Source: Hormiphora californensis | Lineage: Eukaryota > Ctenophora > Tentaculata > Cydippida > Pleurobrachiidae | Direction: 5' to 3' | Length of the DNA: 64,000 nt | Assembly: GCA_020137815.1 (NCBI GenBank) | Contig: CM035360.1 | Coordinates: 5,979,559-6,043,558 of the forward strand | Shown here: positions 16,933 through 43,687 of the stretch, in pieces | How the letters are laid out: the number at the start of each line of letters is the position of its first letter | Numbering within the stretch: the stretch's first letter is position 1 | Notes under the pieces: model-generated | Told to the model about the DNA's origin: nothing | The model's input: only the letters and a program-made list of their open reading frames with translations | Databases searched by the model: none | Made by a program: the position numbers and the translations under genes

Positions 16933-17892
16933 TGACTTGTTATACACAGAATTAAAGACTCGAACAAAACGGAGAACCCTCTGAATCTCTGATTTTCTTG
17001 TTGATTATTTTATAAAACGTTGAGCGAATAGTAGACTTAGCACCAGTGCTGCAGCAAGAACAATTACGTTGCTTCAATCACTGTATACTGTATAACCCAG
17101 ACTCGCTGACTATACACTGGAACTGCACTGTGTACTACACTGTAAACTGCACTGTACTCAATTGATTGTATTCTAGTGTTAGTAATTTCGATATTATACA
17201 AGAATCTGATCAATGAAATCATCGAATTCGAAATCTAATTACATTTATCAAACAGTTCCATCTTCATTTCAGTATTGAAGTAGTTGACTTTCTCAGCGTA
17301 TTTCTATTGTTATATCCATATTGAAACTTATTCGTATTATTCGGGATTTTAATTCAAAATTGAACGGCTTTTACTTGGTGTTTTTACTTTTAGGAGAGAG
17401 GAGGCGGCTACTTTTAATATCTTACGCTGCAAAGTATACCGCGCGTCATAAGATTCTTTGTAAGCGCGCGTTCACAATCAAGCACATAAAAAATTGAAAT
17501 TTAAAAAAACGGCAGAGGTTTTTTTTCTTGGCATGCGCTGCAGACCCCAAGTGCGCGCGTTTTCCACGGCTTCTAGCTTTAGGGCCTGTAGCATAGGCCA
17601 ATTTTTTTTCTAAAACCAAAAAAAAATCTTAGGAAATTTGAAAAAGGCCGGCTATAAATTATAATAGCCATTAATGACTGGTTCCGATCTCTTATGGACG
17701 TTTTTCGTAACCAGTAATAACTGGTATTGATGTCACCTATAGTGACCTATAATTTTCTGCAGTTGGTCCGGACTCAGGCGACCGGTGTTGGTCACCGGAC
17801 CTTGTCCTATGACCGATAGTGACCGATATAGTACAGGTTTCAACTAAATGGTGTCTGGCAAAGCAGTTGTGATCGGTGGCTGTATGATTTAA
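16933..17892. other. Intergenic stretch after glutaminase
   Basis: No gene seen. It includes the GLS 3' UTR (ATTAAAG at 16952 is a possible polyadenylation variant), AT-rich sequence, a GC-rich patch near 17440-17600 with GCGCGC motifs, and ACCGGTG/CACCGG-type short palindromes near 17780-17810. Confidence 0.4.
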
Positions 17893-18772
17893 CCCTTTGA
17901 GACCGATAGGGTCACCAGTGACCCCACGCTAATTATGCATCTAGCGTCTGTCCGAACTAAATCTAAGAAGTTTAAATGGTTTTCCGGGTTAGAATAGACA
18001 CTTTTTGGCTGTTTTTGGGGTCATTTTAAGCTTTGAACATCTTAGTTTACTAGAAATGCCAACTCTAAGCCATAAAAGTTGAAATTTTGGTGTAAAGTTG
18101 GCCATATCTCTAAAACGGTATAAGTAAGCCAATAATGGACCTACAAATCAAAAGAAAACCATAGGTTTTACCCCGGTATGAAGTTTCGTGATGATTTGAT
18201 CAAATTTACAACGCTCAGAGGGCAAATAATGCCGGGGTCACCAGTGACCCTATCGTCCCCTAACGCTAATATAGAAATTTGGATTTTACGTGCATTTCTA
18301 AAGGATTGGCCACCGATAAAGGTCCAAAACGGCATTTTTCAAACGGGTGCTAGCGACTAACCGACTCCCTCAGTGTTATCTATACATCTTAGAGAGTCGC
18401 TGAAAATTTTTTTGAGATTCGTGCTCCTTCATAAAAATTTCCATCTCGGCCAATTTGAAATTCTAAAATCGGCTACAGATGAGATACAGAGGTCCATAGG
18501 GTGTGTAAAATGTGCAGAATGGCCGGGTTTATATAAGTGTTATGAAGAAACATAGGGTCTAAGATGAGCGGTTTTCGAGTTATGAGGCAAAATAGCTACG
18601 AAATCTCAATTGTTTGCATTCCATTTGAGACCGATAGGGTCACTGGTGACCCCACAGAAACAAAGTTCGTAGAGACGAGTTTTTTGGTTCTGCTTTCAAG
18701 TAGGCTTGTTAGGAGTGTCTCCAGCAATTTTCAGATATTTCTGTCGATGGCGCCACTATCGGTCCCAAAGGG
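17893..18772. mobile_element. piggyBac-like non-autonomous element with TTAA target duplication
   Basis: TTAA at 17889-17892 and at 18773-18776 flank an 880-bp segment. Its ends are inverted repeats: CCCTTTGAGACCGATAG at the left, and the complement of CCCTTTGGGACCGATAG at the right. TTAA duplication with CCCTTT ends is the hallmark of piggyBac-superfamily transposons. Internally the palindrome GGTCACCAGTGACC occurs near 17911 and 18237 and as a variant near 18639. Only 60-70 aa frames are present and none looks like a transposase, so it is non-autonomous. It ends 216 bp before the LYPLA start codon. Confidence 0.85.
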
Positions 18773-18988
18773 TTAAGACTATTTGAAATTTTCAAATTGA
18801 AAATACGATCTGAAGTGTGAAAGTACTTTTCGTCGAACAACACAGCGCTACAGATCAAGTTTCATTCAGTTAATTTCCATTAGGAAGGCGTCCATGAGCG
18901 TTATATGCTGAAGACTCGTCTTGTCTCTTTGGTGAAAGATTCCGTCAAAATTGGTTCGTGCATCAGTCGGACATTTTTAAGCGCTGAA

Positions 18989-28778
<9,790 letters not shown>

Positions 28779-28924
28779 GATCTAAATAGAGATCAAGAGA
28801 TAGAGAGACAGAGTTAAACGTATATTGTGTAACGTTTACGTGTTGTTTTTAGAAAATATCGAATCGTTGATGTCCTTGCAGAAAGTGTTCATCCCTCGAA
28901 CGCAGAAACCACAAACCTCCGAAA

Positions 28925-29230
28925 TTGCAAACCATCCGATGTGGTCGCCTTTTGGAACGCGCGAGCAATGCAGACTTTTACACGAAAAAAGTACAACAAT
29001 GTATCGCGCTAATAGTTTGCACGCGCAATTACAACACGCGCCGCGCATACATATGTCATGTTTTTAGGCCGGATTTAGTAGATACAAAATTTAAAAACGG
29101 CCTTGAAAATTTAAGGCGTCAAGACCGCAGGCGACAGCAGTTTCTGGCGTCTGCAAAGGTCCCCGAGCTAGATCACTGGGCGTGGGAAGCTTGGTTAGGT
29201 GCAGCAATTCCAGATATATCCGTCTGTAAG
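28925..29230 (+). other. Possible unassigned coding exon
   Basis: After a TTTTTAG at 29067 the frame reads DLVDTKFKNGLENLRRQD, KVPELDHWAWEAWLGAA and IPDIS and ends at a good donor (GTAAGT after 29226). The segment is Arg/Lys/Glu-rich and could be an exon of a small gene or a decayed element. The next plausible exon at 29458 is not in phase. No family recognised. Confidence 0.25.
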
Positions 29231-29457
29231 TACTCAGTTTTGTTAGAAGATTGAAGATTCATCAAGAATTTTATGATTTTAGAGAAAGGTTTAGTTTTAC
29301 AAAATACAAATAACAGATAGTTACTAAGCACAGAGTCTCATTCAGCCGAATACACAGTTCTTCTGATTCACTGTCTATAATTCATAGTCATATCTTCTAC
29401 AAAGCGTATTGGCGAAAAGACTGATAACCGACCGAGACCAGTAATTGTTACACTTGA

Positions 29458-29679
29458 AAGGAGGGAAACTTTGTTACAACTTCTAAGAAAACTTTTCTTC
29501 TTAGAAAAGCAAAACAGCTCCGAGATTCAGAGAAATTCTCCTCGGTGTTTCTCTCCCCCGACCTAACACCGGAGGAGCAGCGAGAGCGGAAAACTCTCGT
29601 TGATACAGTGAAAGGACTGAGGCGAGACAATCCGAATGGACGATACTGGGTTAGCAGGGGGGTAATTAAATGTGGCTGA
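29458..29679 (+). CDS. Retroelement-type ORF fragment (C-terminal domain-like)
   Basis: A 73-codon frame follows a TGA and ends at TGA 29677-29679. It contains LRKAKQLRDSEKFSSVFLSP, DLTPEEQRERKTLV and GRYWVSRGVIK. This pattern (FxxVFLSPDLTPEER...R.L...LK..R..NP..RY.IR.G.I) is, to my knowledge, recurrent in transposon-associated proteins of cnidarians and sponges. It is isolated, short and without other element domains, so I read it as a relic. Family assignment is from memory. Confidence 0.4.
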   Translation, partial: KEGNFVTTSKKTFLLRKAKQLRDSEKFSSVFLSPDLTPEEQRERKTLVDTVKGLRRDNPNGRYWVSRGVIKCG

Positions 29680-29822
29680 CCTGCTACATGTAATTTGTAC
29701 TCTAACGAGACTTCAAAAGGAACCTTATGACTATCAATTTAGCCCACAAAAAGGGGCAGTATATGTTGTATTTTATCCAATGTATACATTTTAGAATTAA
29801 TAATAATAATAAATAATAATGT

Positions 29823-32454
29823 CTATAATTCATCACCAGGATACACCGTGTTGATGTCCTCAGGCAGGGGCTGACTCGCCAGAAACTGCTGCTGAAGGAA
29901 GTCCACAACGGATAGAAGATTTCCCGAGGACTTGAGGGACATCTTTTGGTCAGCATCCCTAACAAGCTTGGCAGTTATCGTAAAAGTGATATCTTTTTGG
30001 TAGTCACCTACAACAGGGTTATCAATTATAATGAGGTTCAATGTTCATCACTCATCATCAACAGTCATGTCAGTAATATAGTGGCAACTTCTGTCTCGTC
30101 TGAATGAAGTTATCTAACTTCTAAATTCCCTTTCTTACCTTGTGCTTGAACGAGAACGTGGACAGGCCCAAATTCTTCTTTCTTAATATCAGTTGTCACC
30201 GAAGCAATCATAGCACCACTCGCATCGTAAAACTGCTGGCCCCTCCTTTTAACCTGCAGATACAGATATTGGTTACAAAGTACAAAGAAGTATTACTGCA
30301 CAGAGTGAGATATCAGAACCTCGGTGGGAGCCTCTCACTGGGAGGTATGGGAGGGGGCAGGGTTAACTCACCACACCCCTGTAGGGGGGGGAGGTATGGG
30401 AGGGGGCAGGGTTAACTCCCCACACCCCTGTAGGGGGAGGTATGGGAGGGGGCAGGGTTAACTCACCACACCCCTGTAGCACTCTTTGTTATTCAGCATC
30501 TTGTCAGTACACATGTATGCAGTCACACCTCCCGCTCTCCCGTCATTCGCTGCATCACTAACCTGCAACAACAATGTCTTTCTATCGCTCATATTGTAGT
30601 GAGATACAAAGATAATAAATATCAAATATAACAAATAGTATTTCCGTTCAGATTGAATTGCTCATGTGGGAAGCGTGACAGTCTCAGGCGACTCAACGTT
30701 CACACGTCAATAACGGTTTGTGGAGTCATCCTAAACTGCTTACCAGGGAAACAGAGTTCATCCTTCGGGCGATATAGCTATCCTCAAAACAGAAGGGAAC
30801 CTTATACTGACCAGTAGTTCCGGTTGTTAGTTTGGAAATGAAGGGCACTGCAACCTGCTCCATAACGTAGGTTTCCAGGTCCTTAGCTAGCTCAAAGTCA
30901 CCATCAGAATCAATAGCGCTGTAATGGAGAAATGGTGTCAGACATGTGTGTTTGTTTGTCTGCACAATGCTAGGTATATGGTGATCTGGATTCAACTGTC
31001 TGGCGGCGTCAGACCCCTATTCGATTCTCAGATGGAATCTGCGGCGCCAGATAGGGATTCAAGTAGTGCACAAGAGGTACGGTGAGAAGTGAGCTACACA
31101 CTAACCTTGAGATGGCATCAGGTACAGGGTGAAATGCATCATTCTCACTGGCAACCACCTCCAGACCATACTGGTAGGTAGCTGATCCGGAACTGGAGGT
31201 TACAAGCACATACAGATCATCAGGGCCCCCTGAAACAATATGGTGTGTTTGTTATCAAGAAATATGATGTGGTATGTTCTAACACTCTATTTGTAAATGA
31301 GGGGCACTGGGACAGAGAGGGTCGAACAAGGCAACCAAGGTTTGAATATATAGTCCTGAAACAATGAATTGTCAGGTCAATATAACTGTGTGATCTGGAT
31401 ATTATAAGTTATAACTGACATATTGTATTGGTTATCACGATGTGACAACTTACATGTTGCAGGGTCATATGTGAAGGGAGGACAGACGGGAGCAGGGTCA
31501 GCATCATTGTTACCAGCAGTGTCACACACTTTAGTTTTCATGTCCGCACTAAGAATGATTAATGGTTATCATTTAGTTACTATTATAGTTACCATTGGTT
31601 ACCATTGGTTACTATTGGTTACCATTGGTTACTACCACTGCCATTATACCACACAAAACCCAGTTGAACTCACTACTAAGTAGCAGCAGTTACTACCTTC
31701 ACAACTACCTCTAACCCTGCAACTACTTACCTAGTGTAAACTCGCTACTTGCTACTAAGTAGCAGCAGTTACTACCTTCACAACTACATGTACCTCTAAC
31801 CCTGCAACTACTCACCTAGTGTAAACTCGGAGTCGGAGCCAATTGTCGTCTCCGATGGGCCTGCTGTCCCATTGAACGTTCATTAGGTACGCCTTCACAG
31901 TGAAACTCCACTTGCCGATGAACATGCCTTTACACAGAGGTGCCCTGTTATAGGAGATAGAGTTGTTGTTAGCGAACTGACAGAAACCAATAATAAACTA
32001 TCATAACTTGATCCCCCTTATGGCGGTTCTGACCCCCTGTAGCTGTTTGGGACGGTCCCTGTTTACCCCAACTTTCCTACCTGAAGAGTTGTTCCTTGTT
32101 TTCATTTATCACCATGGATGTTTCAGGGGAGTAGCTGATACCCACTGTCTTGTACTCGATCGGAGTTGTGGAACTCACTCCTGCATTATGGAGGGGGTTT
32201 ACAGGGGGACGGGGGTACAGAGCTAATAGAATATCGGTTACAGTGGTGCTCCGTCATATATTGGCGGAGCACTACTGTTAGGTTGTTAAAGAAACATCGC
32301 TGATATAATCGATATATCCAATAGGATGCCAGCTCAAGTAAAGCTAGTATAATTTTGAACATAAAGGTGTATGACGGTTAAAATACTAGAAGAAGGATCA
32401 CTCACCCCATGATAGCACGGTTGCAATAGCAAATAGGACCGTTACAGAGGACAT
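29823..32454 (-). CDS. Orphan secreted or ER-lumenal protein, 355 aa
   Basis: Nine exons on the minus strand: 32406-32454, 32081-32180, 31816-31944, 31454-31548, 31106-31229, 30744-30918, 30467-30562, 30139-30253, 29823-30007. Lengths sum to 1068, exactly 356 codons. The N-terminus MSSVTVLFAIATVLSWG is a clear signal peptide; no other membrane segment is seen. The mature protein contains Cys pairs (CKGMF, KVCDTA, PVCPPF, CFEDS, YMCTDK, NKECYRG) and ends PGDEL. The last four residues resemble a KDEL/HDEL-type ER retrieval signal, which is inference. I do not recognise the family. It is divergently transcribed from RTEL1 (408 bp between start codons). Exon 3 and exon 7 donors lie in repeated DNA. 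Confidence 0.85.
30341..30479. repeat. Three-copy 46-49 bp minisatellite containing a splice donor
   Basis: Units start GGAGGTATGGGAGGGGGCAG at 30341, 30390 and 30436. The last unit carries the donor of exon 7 of the minus-strand gene. Unit 1 keeps an identical donor at 30370-30371, while unit 2 has it mutated (CTCCCC instead of CTCACC). Confidence 0.85.
30996..31054. mobile_element. Short hairpin MITE, copy 3 of the CTGTCTGGCG family
   Basis: Inverted ends CTGTCTGGCGGCG / CGGCGCCAGATAG with the same internal ATTCTCAGAT-type core as the copies at 8414 and 8959; it lies in intron 5 of the minus-strand secreted gene. Confidence 0.65.
31562..31637. repeat. Short tandem repeat of TTACCATTGG-type decamers
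   Basis: Five or six imperfect decamers (TTACCATTGG, TTACTATTGG) in intron 3 of the minus-strand gene. Confidence 0.8.
31673..31829. repeat. Tandem duplication (about 72 and 78 bp) copying an exon edge
   Basis: 31673-31744 and 31752-31829 are near identical; the second has a 6-bp ATGTAC insertion. The duplicated unit includes the last bases of exon 3 and its donor (minus strand), giving a decoy donor near 31731. Confidence 0.85.
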
Positions 32455-32862
32455 GACAACAATAGAGTAGTAATTCTGTCTATAAACAGGAGATGAGAGA
32501 ATTGTAGCAGAGAATGAGCTGAATATATTGCCTTTGTGCTTGCTTTTATACCTGCCTTATCTACTCACTGGGCTTATTGAACCATGGGTCATGGGAAAGA
32601 ATAACAAAACTGTCGACTCAAGATTAGGTTTTGGGGTGACTTTGTCATTAGATCACCCTGGAGCTCTGCAGTGCTTCTAAATTATTCCATGGTATAACAT
32701 GGTTTGGTTACGAAATCTCGCACGCGGAGGGGTAATTTCATTACCAATAACATAGTAGAGTCGATATTACGCTATGCACGGTTTTATACCTTCTCCACTA
32801 TTTACCAGTTATCTCTATTAACCACCAATTTTAACCCAGCTTACAGCTCAATGGTCTGAAGT
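32455..32862. promoter_or_regulatory. Shared 408-bp divergent promoter region (secreted orphan / RTEL1)
   Basis: The two start codons face away from each other with 408 bp between. The segment has TATAC-type AT patches and a short string (about 32704-32750) shared with other loci. 5' UTR extents are unknown. Confidence 0.55.
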
Positions 32863-38329
<5,467 letters not shown>

Positions 38330-38565
38330 TATTTGGGGTAAATGTGTTTTTAAACTAGGTTTTTAATTATTAAATTGTAAATGATTTAATTTATAGTTTG
38401 ATACATCATCAAGTTGCTTACTTTTATATTACACCCGTCCATTTAACCCTCTCCTGATCGTCTCGTGACTCCGCCAATTCTTTCTGATACTGCCATTCAA
38501 CCCCATAAAACCGCATCCATTAATCTTCCTAAGATACATATCTAACCCTTTCTTTCAATAGCAAC

Positions 38566-39517
38566 ATGGGTGCAGCTCTCAGTGGATATCTAGAATCCCC
38601 CGTTACGGACAAAGAAGTCCAAGATGGCCTCTCCAAACTGGGCTTATCCTATGGAGCCTCTAGCATGCAGGGCTGGAGGGTTGGCAACGAGGTAAGTACC
38701 TTACTCTCGTTTTTTAAGAAACGCTTTAGTAAGAAACTTTTTTATAAGAAACTTTTCAAATTTAAATCACACAATTCAGAGACACCACAACAAAATAGAA
38801 CACCCCTAACTTGTTTAGTTTCTTCATAAAGGAGAAGTTCTTTTTGTTTTTGGATTGCTAATTGCTTACACCTGTAGTTTCCTAGAAAAAAGTTTCTTTT
38901 TTAAAAGTTTCTTGAAATATGCGAGCTTAATTAACGAGAGTAAGGTAAATGGTTATGAGTGTGAACTGTGAGTATGTGATTATGAGTGTTTCGCGGCATT
39001 ATATGTGAGTGTGTGTGTGCGAGTAATTTGTGAGGGGTACATGTGCTCTTTACATTTTGCCGCTCAAACGTGTGACGTACGGCGCGGAGCTATGACTGTT
39101 GGTCACACCGCGCGAAGTTCTTAGAAAAGCGCGCGGGACCTCTTTCACACAGATCTTCATTCTTCTTCTCAGTCCCAATCTCCACTTGCAATGGCAAGCC
39201 TCCGGGGCTATGGAGTATTATAGAGGCTTCCCCACTTGTAAAGTCCACGAGACTTAACCTAACCACTTCGCCAGGATGCTGTTAGTTGTGTTCCTGAACT
39301 CACCTCTGACTCAGCACTATTCGCTGTGTTTGACGGACATGGCGGTCCCGAGGTGGCCCAGTTCGTTGCCAAATACCTGCCCGATCTGATAAAGGAGGAG
39401 GAGAACTTTGAGAAGGACAGCGGTGCAGCACTCCTTAACTCCTTCCTCAAGATGGATAAGATGATCTTAGCAGAGGAACATGCAGAGGAACTCCAGGAAC
39501 TAGCTGGTATGTTCTGA

Positions 39518-39575
<58 letters not shown>

Positions 39576-42500
39576 GTACGAAAGATGATGATGAGGAGGA
39601 TACGACAGAAGACAAGTTGAAAGAATGTGTAGAATTGAATGCTGAGGCTGACATGCCCATAGAGGAGATTCTCGAGAAATACCAAAAAGGTTTTTTTAAA
39701 TCTTGGTTCGGGAGAATATTGATATTTTGTTGGAATAGTTCTATAGAGTCGGGGATTCGTTTACTGAGTAGAACAATAAAACATGCTTGTTGTTCCAAAT
39801 AATATCATCTTTCTGAAGATCTTCCCCTGTCATCATCCTTTTCTCCCTATCTACTATCTGCCATCACATCATCATTCTCTCCCGACTATCTCAGAGAAAA
39901 CTGATGCTGAGCAGGAGGAAGAAGAGAAGAAGGAGCCAGTATTTGAGGGCAAGGGAAAGGGGAAGAAGAAAGGAAAGGAGGGAGAGGAAGGAGAAGAGGA
40001 GGCAGCTGCTAACGGAGCATCTTCTGAAAATGGGGTAGGTTGTTGTCAAGTCATATTGGCAGCCATGAGCCCTAAATACACGAGTAAAGAACGAGGCTAA
40101 GTCCATGTTAATGGTCGTTGGGGGAATGATGACTGCTGTAACTGAAAACTTTTACCATCTTTTATGTAGTTGGACCATGTTTCTAACCCCTATCACTAAT
40201 TCCCACAGGATAGTGCCCCAGGAGCATCAGCTGTCAATAAAAACAAGGCAGCAGGAATACTTGGTCTGCTAAACGGTGGTCTTGGTGGTGATATTAGGGA
40301 GATGTTAGCCAAGGGGTTAGCTGCCAAGTTAGCCGAGGCAGGAGATGATGATAGTGATGAAGATGCTGATGAAGATTACGAGGAGGGAAGTGGGGAGGAG
40401 GAGGAGGAGGAGAGTGAGGAAGAGAGCGAGTCGGTAAGGAGCAGAATATATGCCTTAATTTGGTCTACTATCACTGGCACCCTCCAAAATTACCAATATA
40501 TAATCCAAATAATATAATCTCTACTATCTCCGTGTTATAGGGAGAAGACGAAGATGAGGAAGAAGAGGAGGAAGAAGTTGATGTGGATGAGAGGGAAGGT
40601 TATGGTAGTGGTTGTACTGCCTGTGTTGCACTAATCAGGGATTCTGTTATTACTGTCGCTAACGTTGGTATGTTCCACACTATTATACAGGTGCTCTCTT
40701 GAAACTAGTCCAATTTCGACCTGTTAGTTGAGAAATGAGGGCGGAGGGGGAGGTTTTGTTATCTCATCATTGATGTGGGTGTTGTGTGTGTATGAAGTGA
40801 GTGGGTGATGTCTACAGCAGTTCAGTGCATAATTAATACTATTATCCTTGAAACGTGAGCACTGCTGATAATAAGAGCCCTGTCTATACGCCTAATCTGT
40901 TCAGATAGCAATAAAACACAAGGATTGTTGCTATCCGAGATTCCTGATATAAAGATACGCCAATTCGAATAGTACTGTGGGTATGTGCCTAGATTAATCG
41001 AACCCAGTGGATTCCCTTGGTAACTCCCATGTTAAACAAGGAGATGAAACTGGGGGGTTGGAGTTACCTCATATATCGGTACGGCAAATAATATCTTTGT
41101 ATCAGAATTCTCAGAATGAACAGTTGGGCTATAGCAGTTGATCACGTCATATTATTTGTCATCATTGATAACTGGCGATGTTTTGGTCATTGTTATGCGA
41201 GGTGATATCTCTAATCTTTGTCTCCTCCAGGTGATTCCAGGGCAGTAATTTGCACTGCAGGGGGCGTAGCTAAGGAGCTATCTCAAGATCACAAACCTGA
41301 AGATGAACTAGAGAAGGCCCGAGTAGAAAAGGCCGGAGGTGGGTGTTTCTAAACCTAGATATAGTCCTTCTTTAGCCGCACATTGCACAACCATCAGCAG
41401 TTTACCGAACTCATCCTTCATACTAACCATAATAATAATAATAATTCCATAACAAACCAGCATCATTCCCCTCCCAGGTAAGATAACAAAGGACGGTAGG
41501 ATTAACGGAGGGTTGAACCTGGCCAGGGCACTTGGAGATCACCAGTACAAACAGAATGAGGAACTGAAACCAGAGGAGCAGCTCATTAGCCCCCTACCGG
41601 ACCTGCAGACTCACACAATAGCACCGTGAGTAGTTATATTTGCCTTTTTCAATTGGTGAACTGCCCGAGGGACTCGACCCTTTCTTGTGAAAATACCACT
41701 ATCACCATTACAGTTACCTACCTCCAAACTACACTGGATACACTCACTCACACCTATATCACACCCCAGGAAGCGACCGAATATTCGGTTCGGTTCGGTT
41801 CGGTTCGGAAATTCGGTGTTTTTTGGGCGGTTCGGTTCGGTTCGGTTCGGTAGGAAATTTTGGCCGAACCACCGAATTTTTTGGTCAAAAAATTGCCCAG
41901 AAATCGGGCTTTTTCATGCAAAATTTTTCAATTATTTCACGAAAATTGTATGGATTTCAATGTCAATTTCGCCGTATTAACCCTATTTCGAATCGGTTAG
42001 GTGGTGCTATGTGGAAATGATTTCGCTAGTTAGCAGGTTCGATATGGATTGATTTGATACCTGACTTCCCATCGAATCGTGTCCTCATGAGAGGGTCAAC
42101 AAATTCAGAAACTTTTTTTTTCAAAAGATTCATGGAGAGCACCGATCAAGGTGTTAAGAATCATTCTCTGAAATTTTGTGAAAAAGTTTGGAAAATATTT
42201 CAAAGTCAATTTTATGGAAAATTTTCTATGTCAATTTTTGCGTACGAATCGTGTTTCGAATCGGTATATTGCTAAGCGGGAGTGATCTTGCTAATTAGTG
42301 GGTCCGAGATGGATTATGCTGATACGTGATCCCCCATCAAATCTAATCAGGAAGTTTAGGGGAAACGATTCATGTTTCAATAAATCCTGCTAATTAGCGA
42401 GAGCACTGCCGCATAGCATCACCGATTCGCAACACGATTCGTACGGCAAAATTGACATAGCATTTTTTTTCCAAAATTGACTTTGAAATATTTTACAAAG

Positions 42501-43667
42501 TTTTTTCACAAAATTAAATGTTTCTCTAAAAATTCATGGAGAGCATCGATCAAGGTATTGAGAATCATTACCTGAAATTTTGTGAAATTTTTTTTGTGAA
42601 AAATATTTTAAGTAAATTATGGTATACGAATCGTGTTTCTAATCGACAATGCTAAACGGGAGTGATGTTGGTAATTAGTGGGTCCGAGATGGATTGTGCT
42701 GATACGTGATCCCCCATCAAATCTAATTAGGAAATTTAGAGAGACACGATTCATGGTTCGTTTAATCCTGCTAATTAGCAATACCATTCCCGTATAGCAT
42801 TGCCGATTCGAAACACGATTCGTACGCAAAAATTGACATAGAAAATTTACGATAAAATTGACTTTGAAATTTTTTTCACAAAATTGACTTTGAAATTTTT
42901 TTCAAACGTTTTTTAACAAAATTTCAGAGAATGATTCTCAATACCTTGATCGGTGCTCTCCATGACTTTTTAGAGAAACATTTATACAGAAAAAGTTTTG
43001 TATGGTTCGGTTCGGTTCGGTTACCGAAATTCGGTTCGGTTCGGTTCGGTTCGGTAAAAAAGTTTTTCAAATTCGGTTCGGTTCGGTTCGGTGGTAAAAA
43101 ACCCGGTTCGGTCGTTTCCTGTCACACCCCCACCCAAACCTCTCTCTGCATACATATATACCCCATTCACCTCCCTCCACACATGCCAGGGATGATGAGT
43201 TCCTCCTGGTGGCGTGTGACGGGATCTGGAACGTCATGACGTCAGAGGAGAGTGTCACATTTGTCAGGGAGAGGATAGAAGCTGCTAAGAAGGAGGGAAC
43301 GTGCAGCAAGACATGGATCTCTGATATCGGTAGTGAGGTAAGAGTGTTAAATGTTGTCCGTGATTTAAACACAGTAACAGCCTTGTAAGACACTGGTAAA
43401 CTTCTTTCAGATACATTTTGATTCAAATAAGAAATTTATAACCTCACGCGGTCACAGTCCGATTTTGGCATGATATTTCTAACCATCCCTTCCCTCAAGC
43501 TGCTGGACAAGTGCATGTCACCCAACACAGATGGAGATGGTAGTGGTTGTGACAATATGTCCGTCGTCATCATCCTGCTCAACAATGATACCATCAGCAC
43601 TGGCAAGCGCCCCAATGGCGACACAGAGAAAGAAGAACCAAACCCTAAAAAGAGCAAAAGGGACTGA
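38566..43667 (+). CDS. PPM1G: PP2C-type protein phosphatase PPM1G (PP2C gamma)
   Basis: Ten exons: 38566-38691, 39275-39506, 39576-39689, 39895-40034, 40209-40433, 40541-40667, 41231-41338, 41478-41625, 43190-43337, 43500-43667; 511 aa (human 546). It is a Mn/Mg-dependent Ser/Thr phosphatase acting on nuclear substrates such as spliceosome components and histone H2A-H2B. Seen: a myristoylation-type start [18 protein letters not shown], metal-binding FDGHGG (about residues 61-66) and a long acidic insert (about 130-300, rich in Glu/Asp/Lys). The acidic insert within the catalytic domain is the PPM1G hallmark. Then [28 protein letters not shown]-like with [21 protein letters not shown] and [11 protein letters not shown]; end PKKSKRD. 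It starts 236 bp after RTEL1. Intron 8 and the 3' UTR carry large repeat elements. Confidence 0.96.
39521..39573 (+). repeat. (CT)n tract forming the PPM1G exon 3 acceptor tract
   Basis: Pure CT runs to CAG at 39573-39575. Confidence 0.95.
41777..43111. mobile_element. Composite element with (TTCGG)n arrays flanking palindromic units, PPM1G intron 8
   Basis: Arrays of the pentamer GGTTC/TTCGG occur at about 41781-41852 and again at about 43004-43105 in the same orientation. Between them are two tandem, diverged copies of a roughly 410-bp unit (about 42125-42535 and 42536-42965). Each unit starts near ATGGAGAGCACCGATCAAGG and is itself partly palindromic (CGAATCGTGTTTCGAATCGG with its complements; CTAATTAG; GATCCCCCATCAAATC). 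No coding frame longer than about 100 aa is credible. The direct orientation of the terminal arrays is unlike a normal TIR element. Confidence 0.7.
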
Positions 43668-43687
43668 TCTTAACTTTCTCCCCAACG

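Noticed and set aside
18178-18776. Three 60-70 aa frames inside the TTAA element
   Set aside because: No transposase motifs and not joined by splice sites; likely chance frames.
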